NCBI GenBank assembly: GCA_050084985.1
Contig: JBITNC010000001.1
Coordinates: 167,462,001 to 167,526,000, forward strand
Origin: Nageia nagi
Taxonomy: Eukaryota > Pinophyta
Direction of reading: 5' to 3'
Length of the DNA stretch: 64,000 nt
In this document: positions 11,850 to 22,810 of the stretch, in pieces
How positions within the stretch are numbered: position 1 is the first letter of the stretch
Layout: the number at the start of each line of letters is the position of its first letter
Translations under genes and position numbers: made by a program
Notes under the pieces: model-generated
The model's database searches: none
Told to the model about the DNA's origin: nothing
What the model saw: the letters and a program-made list of their open reading frames with translations, nothing else

Positions 11850-13440
11850 CCTTACAAAAAAAATACAAGTGACTTTTATGTATTCTAGCACATTTCCATA
11901 TTTAAATAACTTACACAAAACTATTGTTAGCTACTCCTTGATGAATATCAAATCTTCTTCTATCAAATAATTAATTATCATTTCGATGTACCCATTATGT
12001 GTATATATTTTGATCATTACAAACCATAAGGTGATGTTTCAATGACACAACAAGCCATTTCAAATTTTCTATTTTATGAATATCCTACAAAAATTTGATT
12101 CCATGATGTAATGTATCTAGTAATAAAACTCCTTTGGCATCATATATTTGAAGGATATTGCAAAAATTGTAGATTTTGATAATTGTATTTATTTAAAAAT
12201 GTATATGACATTGTCAACAAATCTATTTTGTTCAAATCCATCTACCAATTGTATATCATACATCTATCTCTCTAATACATTTATTTTGTAAAATTACATC
12301 TACATCAATTGCATATTCTTTAAACTTGCATTCATGTTTGAAAAAGAATTTACAACTAAGAAATATCCTCTTTTAAAGAGCCTTTGATTATGTATAAAAT
12401 TAATTAATTATAAATGCACCATTTTGGTAAATGTTTGTAATGTGCATGCAAAATTACTACTATTTGTTACACTTGTAGTTCTCAATCGCTTCCTAAGATC
12501 TTGCAACTTGTTAGAGAGCATCCTCTATGTATTCTTCAATCCCATATATTTTATAGAATTATGTGTAGTGTTTGATACCTTAAAATAGTCGAAGAAATTT
12601 AAAGGCATCAATGATATAGGATTTGATAACAAACAAAGATTCAATAGTTTAATAATTTTTCAATTTCAGGTAAGAAGTGAAATAAAGCTCTAAAGATTAA
12701 GAGACTTGGAACCATTTAACACTAAGGCCAAGGGAGAGGAAGTTGAATACAAAAAGCTTCTTACTTCAAGGTTGAAAAAGTGGTATAAGCATTGAAGTGA
12801 ATGTTTGGGAAAGAAAAAAGAAACATCCTCTCACCTCTCAATTGGATCCAAATTGATAACAACTACCAAATTATTCTTTTCATTAGCCATGATAAATATA
12901 AATTTATTATATGCAAATTGTCTTGAATTCTAGGTTTATTGCTAGTTACTAGTTGAGCGTTTTAACAAACATCATCATATTATGTTTAATTTAGTTTTAG
13001 AAATTTGTTTAATGATATAGTTTTACTGGGTGGGTATGAGCTATTGTGGTCAATTGTCCTTAGGAGTATTCTTATTTTCCTTGAAATATTTATGGATTAT
13101 TTTATGCTCTTCTTTATATGAGAAATAATCATTTTGATTCCCAATTAATATATATTTACATATAGATAAACTTTGACAGATCTATGTAAAATAATGGATT
13201 TGAAAGAACATTAAAAGACATCAATTTATTTAATTTTTTAACTTCAAAATTCTAATATAATTTTTTACAATGCTTTTGAACTTTAATATTTTGGATAATT
13301 ATATATTGATGGTTTTTTTAAAGTTGTATAATATTGATGGTTTTAATTTTGTAACTTCAAAATTCTAATATAATTTTTTACAATTAGGTAGAGAATCTTA
13401 CATTAATGGTTTTTTATAAAGTTGTATAATATTGATGGTG
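11850..13440 (-). pseudogene. Module A1, with pentatricopeptide-repeat-like relic
   Basis: This is the first of two tandem modules in block A. It matches A2, B1 (43030-46010) and B2 (46011-49130). On the minus strand, around 12260 down to 12055, the translation reads FEQNRFVDNVIYIFK, stop, and later SWNQIFVGYS, stop, NRKFEMAC. The spacing and residues resemble one PLS-type pentatricopeptide repeat segment (FV.NALI.MY...SWN.MI.GY.QN..FEEA). Stops and indels show it is dead. The PPR assignment is tentative. The left ~800 bp of the module is missing here compared with B1, and 13270-13440 holds a small internal duplication. Confidence 0.4.
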
Positions 13441-13580
13441 ATACAATAGGAAAGATTGTTAATCAATATGATGGAATTTTGTTTGGATTGACCCAAGGAT
13501 AATCCTAAAGCATAGCATGGATGCTAAAAATTTTACAAGGACTTGGATATCTTTTCGAATGTATAACTGAGCTATGCATC

Positions 13581-13585
13581 CTTGA
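13581..13585 (+). repeat. Target-site duplication, left (cttga)
   Basis: cttga flanks the copia element on the left and recurs at 18419-18423. Block B has a single cttga at the matching place, 46726-46730. Confidence 0.9.
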
Positions 13586-14072
13586 TGTTAGGATTTTTCT
13601 ATTATTTAATAATAATATTGGGAAATAAATCAATTCATATTTGTAGAAAAACTCAATAATAATCAAAATCAATCACATAAGAGATTGAAACAATATATAA
13701 TGAGGTTCATCTATTGTGGGCTACATCCTTAAAAAATAATCTAGTCCTTTATTCAATCTTCCAAGTAATAGAGGGACTCACCAACAACACTTCATTGTAC
13801 ACATCCTCTTAATGGCTCGATAAGATAAATATCCAATACAGTATCTCTCACACACCCTCCCCAAATTAAATTAATTGCAATTTAACAATTATGGATTCTA
13901 GCTTGGAATTAGACACCAAACAAAGATCCACAAATCATGGCTTTTTTTTTCTATTTTTAGTCGAAGTGAATTTTTTCAATTTACAAATCTTCCAATTTCT
14001 ATAATAGAAATAACTAATTAATAACAAAGAGAAAATTAATTATCATCAATTTTTATGCTCCATTTCTCATCA
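13586..14072 (-). repeat. 3' LTR of block A copia (487 bp)
   Basis: On the plus strand it starts tgttagg and ends tcatca. It aligns end to end with 17931-18418. The adjoining interior 'atatcccactt' is the complement of the polypurine tract. Confidence 0.88.
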
Positions 14073-14141
14073 ATATCCCACTTAGAGACTAAACTATTAT
14101 TCCTCCCAACAACTAAAGACTAAATTATTCTATCCTTGATC

Positions 14142-14700
14142 TTAATCCAAGAGACCAACCAACGCTGAGCAATAGCTCAACTTCTCCCTTGTCACCACCT
14201 TGGTAAACATGTCTACTAGATTTTGTGATTTATGAATTTTTTCAAGCTTTAAATATCCATATTCCATAATTGAATAAATGAAACATGATACCCAATTTTT
14301 ATATTCTTGGTTCTTGAATGACATGTTGGGTTCTTGGAGAGGTGTATAACACTCTAGCTAGATCACTCCATAATTTGTTTTCTTCTTTCTTATTCCCCAA
14401 CTCTTCCATCAACCTTTAATTTGAAGCCATATAAACTCCTTGCTTGCTTCAATAATAGCTATATACTCTAATTATATGGTTAAAATTGCAAATACATGTA
14501 GTATTTGGAGATCCAACTGACTGCCATTCCACCTATAGTGAGCACATATCATGTTATGCTCCTTCCACTATATGGATCCCCTACCAAATCTAAATCAACA
14601 TACGCTTCTATAAAAACATTATAATCTTCAAAATTTAAACAATAATTTGAGGTTCCTCTTAAATATATGAATATTCATTTAACATCTTGCCAATTAGCCT
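14142..14700 (-). pseudogene. Copia RNase H C-terminal relic
   Basis: The minus-strand frame at 14142-14324 reads KLEKIHKSQNLVDMFTKVV and ends ALVGLLD. This corresponds to the end of copia RNase H, normally 'KIHTSENPADMLTKVV'. More diverged RNase H sequence lies to its right. It is interrupted and not functional. Confidence 0.7.
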
Positions 14701-15800
14701 TACCTAGATTATTCATAAACCTACTTACCATTCCCACTGTTGTGCTATGTAAGGTCTTATATAGACCATAATGTACACCAAGCTCCTCACTGCATAAGCA
14801 TAAGGAACGTTGGCCATATGGTCAAGTTCCTTTTATTTCTTGGGATGCAAGTCTTTGGTGAACTTGAAGTGATTTACCAAAGGTTGAGAAACTTGTTTAG
14901 CATCCTTCATGTTGAACCTCTTCAATACCTTTGTAACATACTTCTCCTAAGATAAATTTAGTGTGTGGCTTTTTCTATCTTGATTAATCCTCATCCTAAG
15001 GATTTTCTTGGCCTCTCCTAAATCATTCATGTTAAATGTATTTTCCAACTATTTCTTGAGCATGTTTATATCTTGCATACTTGTTTCTATAACCTACATG
15101 TCATCCACATACAATAGAAGAATAACATAATTTCCATTTTCAATATTCTTGAAATAAACATAATGATTAATTTGAGATCTCATCCATAAATCTATTAAAC
15201 TTCATATACACTACCTAGGAGCCTACTTAAGATCATACAAACTCTTTTTCAATTGGAAAAAAAGATTCTTTTTACTTGTAACCTAATACCCCTCCACTTG
15301 TTGCATATAACTTTCCTCTTCTAAATCTCCATGGAGGGAAGCTGTCTTGACATCTAGTTGTTCTATATCAATTCCTCTATAGCAACCAAATTCAAAATAG
15401 TTTGAACATAAGTCATTTTTACAATAGGGAAAAAAATCTCATCATAATCTGTACCTTTCCATTGTGCAAATCATTTTACTACCAATCTTGCCTTATACCC
15501 TTTCTATCCTTGTTCCTCTTTTACTTTGTAGACCCATTTGTTGTGTAGGACCTTCTTCCTAGTAGGAATATCACCAAATCCCAAGTTTAGTTTTGTATAA
15601 GAGAATCCATCTCTTCAACCATTACAAGCTCCTACTGCTTATGGGTTTCCAACTATAATATTTCATCCAAACACTCTAGTTCACTAGCATCAATATACAG
15701 AATATAGTAAAGAGAATGATAATAATGTTCTTGCAACTTACTCTTATAGGCATAACATAATCAAAGAAATGTTGAGGGATTCTATTTGTGCTTCTAGATT
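14701..15800 (-). pseudogene. Copia reverse transcriptase relic
   Basis: The catalytic YVDDM motif is readable on the minus strand near 15118-15098 and is followed at once by a stop. Flanking minus-strand translation has the copia RT order, but with frequent stops. RT would copy element RNA into DNA inside virus-like particles; this copy cannot. Confidence 0.7.
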
Positions 15801-16935
15801 TTCCAAAAAATTTTATAGGAGACTAAGATGCTTATTTTTGTTGTTGTTTAATATTTTGTAGTGGAGTTTGAGGCTCTTAGGCCTCATCTTGCACTTTCTA
15901 TACAGTCTTCTCACTGATATCATCCAGCTCTACAAACTTTGATCCATCTTCCTTTACCTACTCTCTATCCTTATAAAAATGTTTCTCATTAAGGACAACA
16001 TCTCTAGTCTTGATAATCCTATGGTGAGTGTTATCCCATAATCTAAAGCCCAAACCATGTCTACCATAGCCAATAAAATAGTACTTCTCTAATTTTGCAT
16101 CTAATTTCTTCTAATATTATTTTTCTATATGTGCATAAGCTTCACATACAAAAAATTTAAGAAAGGAGTAGATCATAGATTTACCTATCCATGTCTCTTC
16201 TAGAATCCCACCATCCAAACAAGTGTAAGGCCCCCTATTGATCAATTAAATAGTAGTGTCAACACAATTAGACCATAAAGACATAGTAAAACAAGCATGT
16301 ATCATTAGGCATCTTGCATTCTCCATAATGGTCCTATTCATCCTATCAGAAATACCATTTTCTTAAGGTGTTCTTGGAATGACCTTTATCCTTTTGATTC
16401 CATTAAGAGAGCAATAATTATCAAAATCATTACTATAGTATTCTCCACCATTATCTAACTTGAGATTTTTTACTTGCTTACCATTCTCATTTTCCTCTAA
16501 TTATTTCCACTTTTGAAATGTATCAAAGACATTAGACTTATTTCTAATATAGTAAACCCAATTTTTTTCTTATGGAATCATCAATAAAAGATACATAATG
16601 ATTGGAACCATAGAGAGAAGTTACCTGATTCAACCCCATACATTTGTGTGAACCAACTCTAACTTTTCTTTCTCCTTCTCTTTTCAAACTTTCAAGAATC
16701 TTACCCTTTTCTATCTACCATAAATGCAATCCTCACAAAACCCCAAAACTACTTGCTTGAGATTTGGTAGTAATTTTTGTGAGTGCAAAATCTTTATTCC
16801 TTTCTCACTAATGTGGCCTAATTTGCAATGCCACATATTTGCATCTTCTCCTATAGTGAAAATATTTATAGTGTAGATAGATGAGTCAATAAGAAAATAA
16901 AGTGTACCAACTAATTTACCTTTAGCAACCACCAT
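15801..16935 (-). pseudogene. Copia GAG-pre-integrase and integrase relic
   Basis: The frame at 16711-16935 reads MWHCKLGHISEKGIKILHS and ends FCEDCIYGR, the GAG-pre-integrase zinc region (H-C type, usually 'LWH.RLGH.S..G...L'). The integrase core to its left is broken by stops, and I could not read an intact DDE triad. Confidence 0.72.
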
Positions 16936-17228
16936 AGAGCATTTTGTTAACTTCTAAGAGTTTTCTCCAAATATAGTTGTGAAACCTTCTTTATCAAGTT
17001 TACTAGCTGAGATCAAATTTCTCTTTAGATTGGTAATATATTATGCTTCATTTAAAACCAATAGAGTTCCATTGTAAATATAATATTTATCTTTCCTTTT
17101 CCCTCAATTTGGCACTTGGACGGTTGTATCCTAACAAAACCTATTCAAAATTACCTTGAATATACTATACAAAATAATTTTTCTATGATGTAGCATGAAA
17201 AGATGTACCAGAGATAATAACCCAATAA

Positions 17229-17800
17229 TCATTGTTCATATCTAAATACAATATCAAAGCATCCTACAATATTCATTCCTAATGATGATGTCTCAATGAA
17301 GAATTTTCTCCTTGTGCCTTTATTCAAAATAACACCCATAACATCATCAAAAACTAACTTATTAGAACTAGATGTAGAGTTACTACCATTACCAAATTGT
17401 CCCAGCTCTCTAGCAGTGAGCACAAAATTAGAAAATCTTTGATTTCATCATCAAAATCCAATCCTATAGAACTCAATTGACTACTTACTATATTAAACAT
17501 ATTTAAATAATCCTTAGTTGAAGCACCTTCATTTATTTTCATATTAAATAATTTCTTCATAAGAAAAACTTTGTTGGAAGTCGAGGGTTTCTCATACAAC
17601 CTAGCCAGTGCATCCATTATAGCCTTTGTAGTTTTCTCTTTAGAAATGTTGAAGGCAACTATGCTAGACAAGCACAACCTCATTGTTCCCAATGCTTTCC
17701 TCTCTAAGAGAGCCCACTCATCATCAAACATTGTAGTTGGTTTCTTTTCCTTACCTTCTAGAGGTTGGTATAGGTCCTTGTGATAGAGGTAATCCTCCAT
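17229..17800 (-). pseudogene. Copia gag relic (UBN2 type)
   Basis: A 148-codon frame (17354-17800) holds the copia gag core: FDDEWALLERKALGTMRLCL, then LARLYEKPSTSNKVFLMKKL and a region of the form SSQLSSIGLDFDDEIKDFLI. It continues after a frameshift in 17229-17423 (KLVFDDVMGVILNKGTRRK). It lies next to the 5' LTR, as gag should. The frameshift and downstream stops inactivate it. Confidence 0.8.
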
Positions 17801-17930
17801 CTACATTTTCTAAACCTAAAAATTATGGCCATTGAATCTTTCTACCCTGAACTTTGAATCCTCTGCAATTTCTCCCACTCAAACAAAATACTTTTCTATC
17901 TAGTACACAAAAAAACATTATAATACCACT

Positions 17931-18418
17931 TGTTAGCATTTTGGTATTATTTAACAATAATATTGAACAATAAATCAATTTAGATTTCCAAAAAAACTTA
18001 AATAACAATAATGAAAAGTAATCACATAAGAGATTAACATAGTATATAATGAGGTTCACCTAATGTGGGCTACATCCATGAAGAATACTCCAATCCTTTA
18101 TTGAAGATTCAAAGAAATAAAAGAAATCACTAACGTTAGTCTATTGTACTCATCCTCTCAATGGATCAATAAAAAAATCTCCAATATGGTCTCTCTCACA
18201 CATCCTTCCCAAATTACAGTAATTGCAATTTAACAATTATGAATTCTAGCTTGGAATTAAACACCAAATGTAGATCCATAAATCATGTTTTTTTTTCTAT
18301 TTTTAGCTAGAGTGAATTTTTCCAATTTAAAAATCTTTCAATTTTTATAATAGAAATAAGTAATTAACAACAAAGATAAAATAGATTATCACCAATTTTT
18401 AGGCTCCTCTTTTCATCA
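17931..18418 (-). repeat. 5' LTR of block A copia (488 bp)
   Basis: It starts tgttagc and ends tcatca on the plus strand. It is followed at 18419-18423 by the second copy of the cttga target duplication. Confidence 0.88.
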
Positions 18419-18423
18419 CTTGA
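18419..18423 (+). repeat. Target-site duplication, right (cttga)
   Basis: Second copy of the 5 bp duplication made by the copia insertion. Confidence 0.9.
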
Positions 18424-19051
18424 TGATTTCTTGTTACTCATATTTGCATCCATATCAACTAGGTCATTTATAACCATAATACGTAGAAAAAAATATTTCT
18501 CAACTTCTTTTTGATAAATTTTCATACCTTCTATGATTCCCATAGGACACATAAGTGTTTGATGCATTCCTTGAGAGTACCTTTTAATGAGGTTTTTTAT
18601 TCGACAATTACAAGTGACTTTTGTGTATTTTACCACATTAACCATAATTAAATAACTTATGCAAAAATATTTTTAGCTACTACTTGATGAATATCAAATC
18701 TTATTCTATTAAACAATTGGTTGTCATTCCAATGTATATGTTATGTGCATATATTGTGATTATTGCAACCCATAAGATGACATTTCATTAACACCACAAG
18801 CCATTTCATTTCATTTTTTTTTGTGAATATCCAACAAAAAATAGATTCCATGACACAATGTATCTCCTAATATAACTCATAGTATCATATATTGAAATGA
18901 TCATAGAAAATATTATTGAGTTTTTAAATTGCATTTATTTAAAAAAGTACATTGCATTCTCAACAAACCTATATTGTTTACATTCAACTCTCATTATATA
19001 CCGTGTGACTAACTCTCTACTAAATTTATTTTGTAAAATGAAACATATATC

Positions 19052-19059
19052 ATTTGCAT
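19052..19059 (+). repeat. 8 bp target-site duplication, left (atttgcat)
   Basis: It matches atttacat at 21004-21011 with one change. Block B has a single atttgcat at 47403-47410, followed by the same downstream sequence. Confidence 0.85.
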
Positions 19060-19364
19060 CAGTGTTATGCATAACAAATGATGGTGAAATAAAAATTTTC
19101 AAAATATGGCAAAGTTGATTCGGAGTCATGGTGAAAATGTATGAAAATCATGTATAGTAAATGGAAAAATAAATAATTCTTTTTTTTTAAAAAAGATGTA
19201 AAGTATTGGTGATATTATATTGATATTTAGTTTATTATGGGTGTCTAAATATAACTAAATACTACCATCAAATAATACCTTTAGAAATCGTAAAGTAATT
19301 AAAGACTACCATCTCAAAAAGTTAGGATGCATAAGAGCATATTAAAAATATAGATGATTGTCTT

Positions 19365-20350
19365 CACTTTCTAAAGCTCATAACTTTTTTTATAGATCTT
19401 AAATTAATTTATATGATATACTATTGGATATATATTGAAAATATCTTTAAAATGAGTTGTTACATGACCCCTTTTGAGCATGTAATGATTCATCAAAGGA
19501 AACAAATTGCTAACAGTCATCTACAAGAAAATGCAGATGATCATTTGCATTTTTTTACAAATGATCATTAGAATTTTTTTTCCATTAATGAATCATTACT
19601 TTCTCAAAAGGGGTCATATGACCACTCATTTTAAAAATATTTTCAATATCTATCCAATGGTATATAATTTAAATCAATTGGAGACCTATAAAAAAAGTTA
19701 TGGGGTTTAGAAATTGAAAAAAAATTAATCACTTTCTAAGGCCCATAACATTTTTTTATAAATCTCATACTCATGCAAATGATATACCATTGGATAGATA
19801 TTGAAAATACCTTTTAAATGAGTTGTCATATGACCCCTTTTGAGCAAGGAATGAGTAATCAAAGGTAAAAAATTGATAACAATCATCTGTAATAAAATGT
19901 AGACACATCAACATTTTTTCCTTCAAATGATGATTCATTCCTTGCTTAAAAGGGATCATGTTAAAAATCATTTTAAATCTCTTTTCAAGATCTATCTAAT
20001 GGTATATCATTTAAATCTATTGGATACCTATAAAAAAAGTTATGGGATTTATAAATTGATTAAAAAAATCAATCATTTTCTAAAGCTGATAACTTTTTTT
20101 ATAGGTATTGTATCCATGTAAATATATACCATTGGATAGATCTCAAAATGACCTTTAAAATGAGTGATGACACAATCTCTTTTGAGTAAGGAATGAATCA
20201 ACAAAGTGCATTTAAATGTAGACAATCATTTGCATTTTCTTGTAGATGACTGTCAACATTTTTTTACCTTTAATGACTCATTCTTTGTGACCACTCATTT
20301 TAAAAGTCATTTACATTGATTGAAGTACTCTAAAAAAGTTATGGGCTATA
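19365..20350. repeat. Three tandem long inverted repeats (foldback units) inside the hAT-like element
   Basis: Each unit starts with a forward arm such as 'cactttctaaagctcataac' (19365, 19730, 20074). It runs through 'tgaccccttttgagca' and then returns as the inverted arm, 'ctcaaaaggggtca' and later 'aaaaaagttatggg'. The step is about 345-365 bp and the arms are about 150-190 bp. Transcripts would fold into long hairpins. Arms are imperfect but clearly paired by eye. Confidence 0.85.
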
Positions 20351-20365
20351 GAATTTTATGAGCAT

Positions 20366-20660
20366 TTCTAATCTTAAGGTGATGAGCATTTGCAATCTTA
20401 AGATGATGAGTGTCTACAATCCTTAAATGACAAGCGTATGTAACACTTAGGTGATGATCATTTACATACCTTAGGTGATAAGCATATGCAATCTTTAGGT
20501 GATGATTGTATGCAATATTTAGGTGATGATCATCTAAAATCTTTAGGTGATGATCATATGCATCTTTAAATGATTAGCATCCACAATCTTTAGATGATGA
20601 TTATTTACAATATTTAGGTGATAAGCATATATAATCTTTAGGTGACAAGCATCTGCAATT
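20366..20660 (+). repeat. Minisatellite, ~28 bp unit, about 10-11 copies
   Basis: The unit is approximately 'aatctttaggtgatgatcat' plus 'atgc', with units varying by a few bases. It lies inside the hAT-like element next to the palindrome cluster. Confidence 0.85.
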
Positions 20661-21003
20661 TCATAGAAATGTAAAATGATCATCTAATTGAAGTAATTTG
20701 ATTGCTATAAAATGATTATAAATTTATATATAGGGTATTATTGGTGATTTCATCAATAAATGACAATTTTTTTTTTCTTTTCAAGGCTATATCTTGTGAA
20801 AATATAGGAGGTATAAGTGGCTATTTGCATTTATCTTTATAAAAAAATTATAAAAGGTTGATGGGCCGACCCATAATTCTTTTTATTCTTGTAAAATTCG
20901 GGCTAAATGGTGTAATATTCAAGGTTTGAATATTTGAAATATTTAAATATAAAAAATCCTATATTAGCCAATTGGGAAATATTCATCGCTATGCATAACA
21001 CTG

Positions 21004-21011
21004 ATTTACAT
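21004..21011 (+). repeat. 8 bp target-site duplication, right (atttacat)
   Basis: Right-hand copy of the target site of the hAT-like insertion; it differs from the left copy at one base. Confidence 0.82.
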
Positions 21012-22805
21012 ATTTTTAAACTTACATTCATGTCTAATAGAGCATTTACAACCATAACAACTAAGAAAGATGCTATTTTAAAGAGCCTTTGATATATTTG
21101 TAAGCTCAATTCATTATAAATGCACCATTTTGGTATGTTTGAAATATGCACGTAATATTACTATTGATTATTACACTTAAAGTTCTCAATTGTTGCTTGA
21201 GCTCTCACAACTTTCTAGAGCATACTTTATATGGTCGCTAATCCTATATCTTTCATAGAATTAAGTGTAGTGTTTAATACCTTAAAACCTTCTAATATGT
21301 TTAAAGATATCAATGATATGGGATTTAAAAACAAACAAAGATTCAAGAGTTTTGTAAAATTTTCAAATAGAGACAGGTAATAAGTGAAATAAAGCTTTAA
21401 AGATTAAGATACTTTAACACATTTGAAACCATAAAGGAAGTGAAAATAAGAAATAAATTGCTAAGGCCAAGGCAAAAGAAGTTCAATATCAAAAGCTTTT
21501 TCTTCAAGGTTGAAAGTGTAACATAAGCATTGAAATGATAGTTTGGCCAAAAAAAAGGAAACATCCTTACATCTTTCAACTAGATTCAAACAATCAAGAG
21601 TTGCTTAATTATACTTTTTATTGGCTAGGATAAATATAATTTTATTATATGCAACTACAAGTTATGTAAGAGAGATACGCATTCATTCTTAATTTTTAAT
21701 ATCATTTAGTTTTGATGAAATGATGGAAGATAAAATCATGGAGTATTTTCTGCAAAATTTTAAGAATAATTGTCATGCATTTTAGGTTTATTGCTAGTTA
21801 CTATTTTAATAAGCATCACTATATTATGCTTGATTTTGTTATAGATATTTGTTTAATGATAAATTTTCATTATGTGGGTGTGAGTGATTGTGGTCAATTG
21901 TCCTAGAAGTATTGTTGTTTTTCTTGAAATATTTATAAATTGTTAATTGTTTTTCTTTATATGAGAAATAATCATTCAAATACCTTATTAATATATATTT
22001 ACATTTCAACAAACTTTTATTTGAGTAGTTTTATGATCCAATGGATTTGAAAGGATGTTAAAAGACATCTACATATTTAATAATGTAACTTCAAAATTCC
22101 AATAATTTTTATGATCCTTTTGAATTTTAATATTTTCAATAATGATATTATTTATCTATGATTATTAAATTTGTATTAAGTAAGAAAAATATTTTTATTT
22201 TACATTTATTATGGATGTATAGTAATAAACATAATGAATAATTAAGATTTAGAAAATGTTTAAACCATTTTATTCATGACATTTTAATTACCAACAAATG
22301 TAATAAAAAATATATTAAAATACTTCTTCAACTCATTCATTTCAACTTATTGATCCCTTTTTTTTTATTAAACCACCCTTATCGATCAATTTCTTGAAAT
22401 TCGATTCCATGTCTAAGGGATTTTAATTCGTCAAAGTCACTAGGGATGACCTCACTTACACCAACATGATCACCCATCCGTTCAACTTAGCATATTCACA
22501 TAATGTGAGAAGGAAGAGTTTTGAATCTTCTTTTTCCTATTTATTCCTAAAAAAGAAATAACACTTTTATTATCATAATAAAATAAAAGTTTAAAAAATA
22601 CACATTGATATTTGAAATGGATTGAAGATCTACTTTATAACATAAGTGTAAAACTATAATTTTTGTAGTAGGCCTATAAAAGATTAATCAAATTGATTGG
22701 CAGCAAAAAATGAGATGAGACACTGATCCTCCTATTCATGGAAGAACATGAACATGTGTGCTCCATATGATATTTCTAATGAACATGGATATTAAGTGAG
22801 TCTTA

Positions 22806-22810
22806 AGAAT
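22806..22810 (+). repeat. Target-site duplication, left (agaat)
   Basis: Repeated at 27056-27060. Block B has a single agaat at 49251-49255 in the same context. Confidence 0.85.

Larger units (their letters stand above)
13586..18418 (-). mobile_element. Ty1/copia retrotransposon, complete but decayed (4833 bp)
   Basis: Paired LTRs, 13586-14072 and 17931-18418, enclose gag-pol relics on the minus strand in the order gag, GAG-pre-integrase, integrase, RT, RNase H. The insertion has a perfect 5 bp target duplication, and block B keeps the empty site. By eye the LTRs differ at roughly 15-20% of positions in the part compared, so this insertion is clearly older than the copia element in block B. 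The primer-binding site is reduced to TGGTAT (complement of 17923-17928). Many stops prevent any function. Confidence 0.92.
19060..21003. mobile_element. Non-autonomous hAT-like DNA transposon (1944 bp)
   Basis: The insert begins CAGTGTTATGCATA and ends with the inverted copy TATGCATAACACTG, giving 14 bp terminal inverted repeats. It is flanked by 8 bp target duplications, the size made by hAT transposases, and CAGTG ends are common in hAT elements. Block B keeps the unoccupied site. No transposase frame is present. The interior holds three tandem long palindromes (19365-20350) and a ~28 bp minisatellite (20366-20660). An autonomous hAT elsewhere must have moved it. Superfamily assignment rests on ends and target size only. 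Confidence 0.85.
13441..22690 (-). pseudogene. Module A2, interrupted by a copia and a hAT-like element
   Basis: This is the second tandem module of block A, split into 13441-13585, 18419-19059 and 21004-22690 by later insertions. The pieces join collinearly with B2. On the minus strand near 19020-18800 it carries the same PPR-like text in decayed form (YRFVENAMYFFK, then RRYIVSWNLFFVGYSQ). Farther down, 18645-18364 has an open frame reading KIYQKEVEKYFFLRIMVIN, also present in B2 around 46850. No intact gene remains. Confidence 0.4.

Noticed and set aside
16080-16700. Intact integrase in the block A copia
   Set aside because: The region is homologous by position, but stops and shifts prevent reading a D, D, E triad.
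20366-20660. CRISPR-like regular repeats
   Set aside because: The units are directly adjacent without unique spacers and the DNA is plant nuclear. It is a minisatellite.
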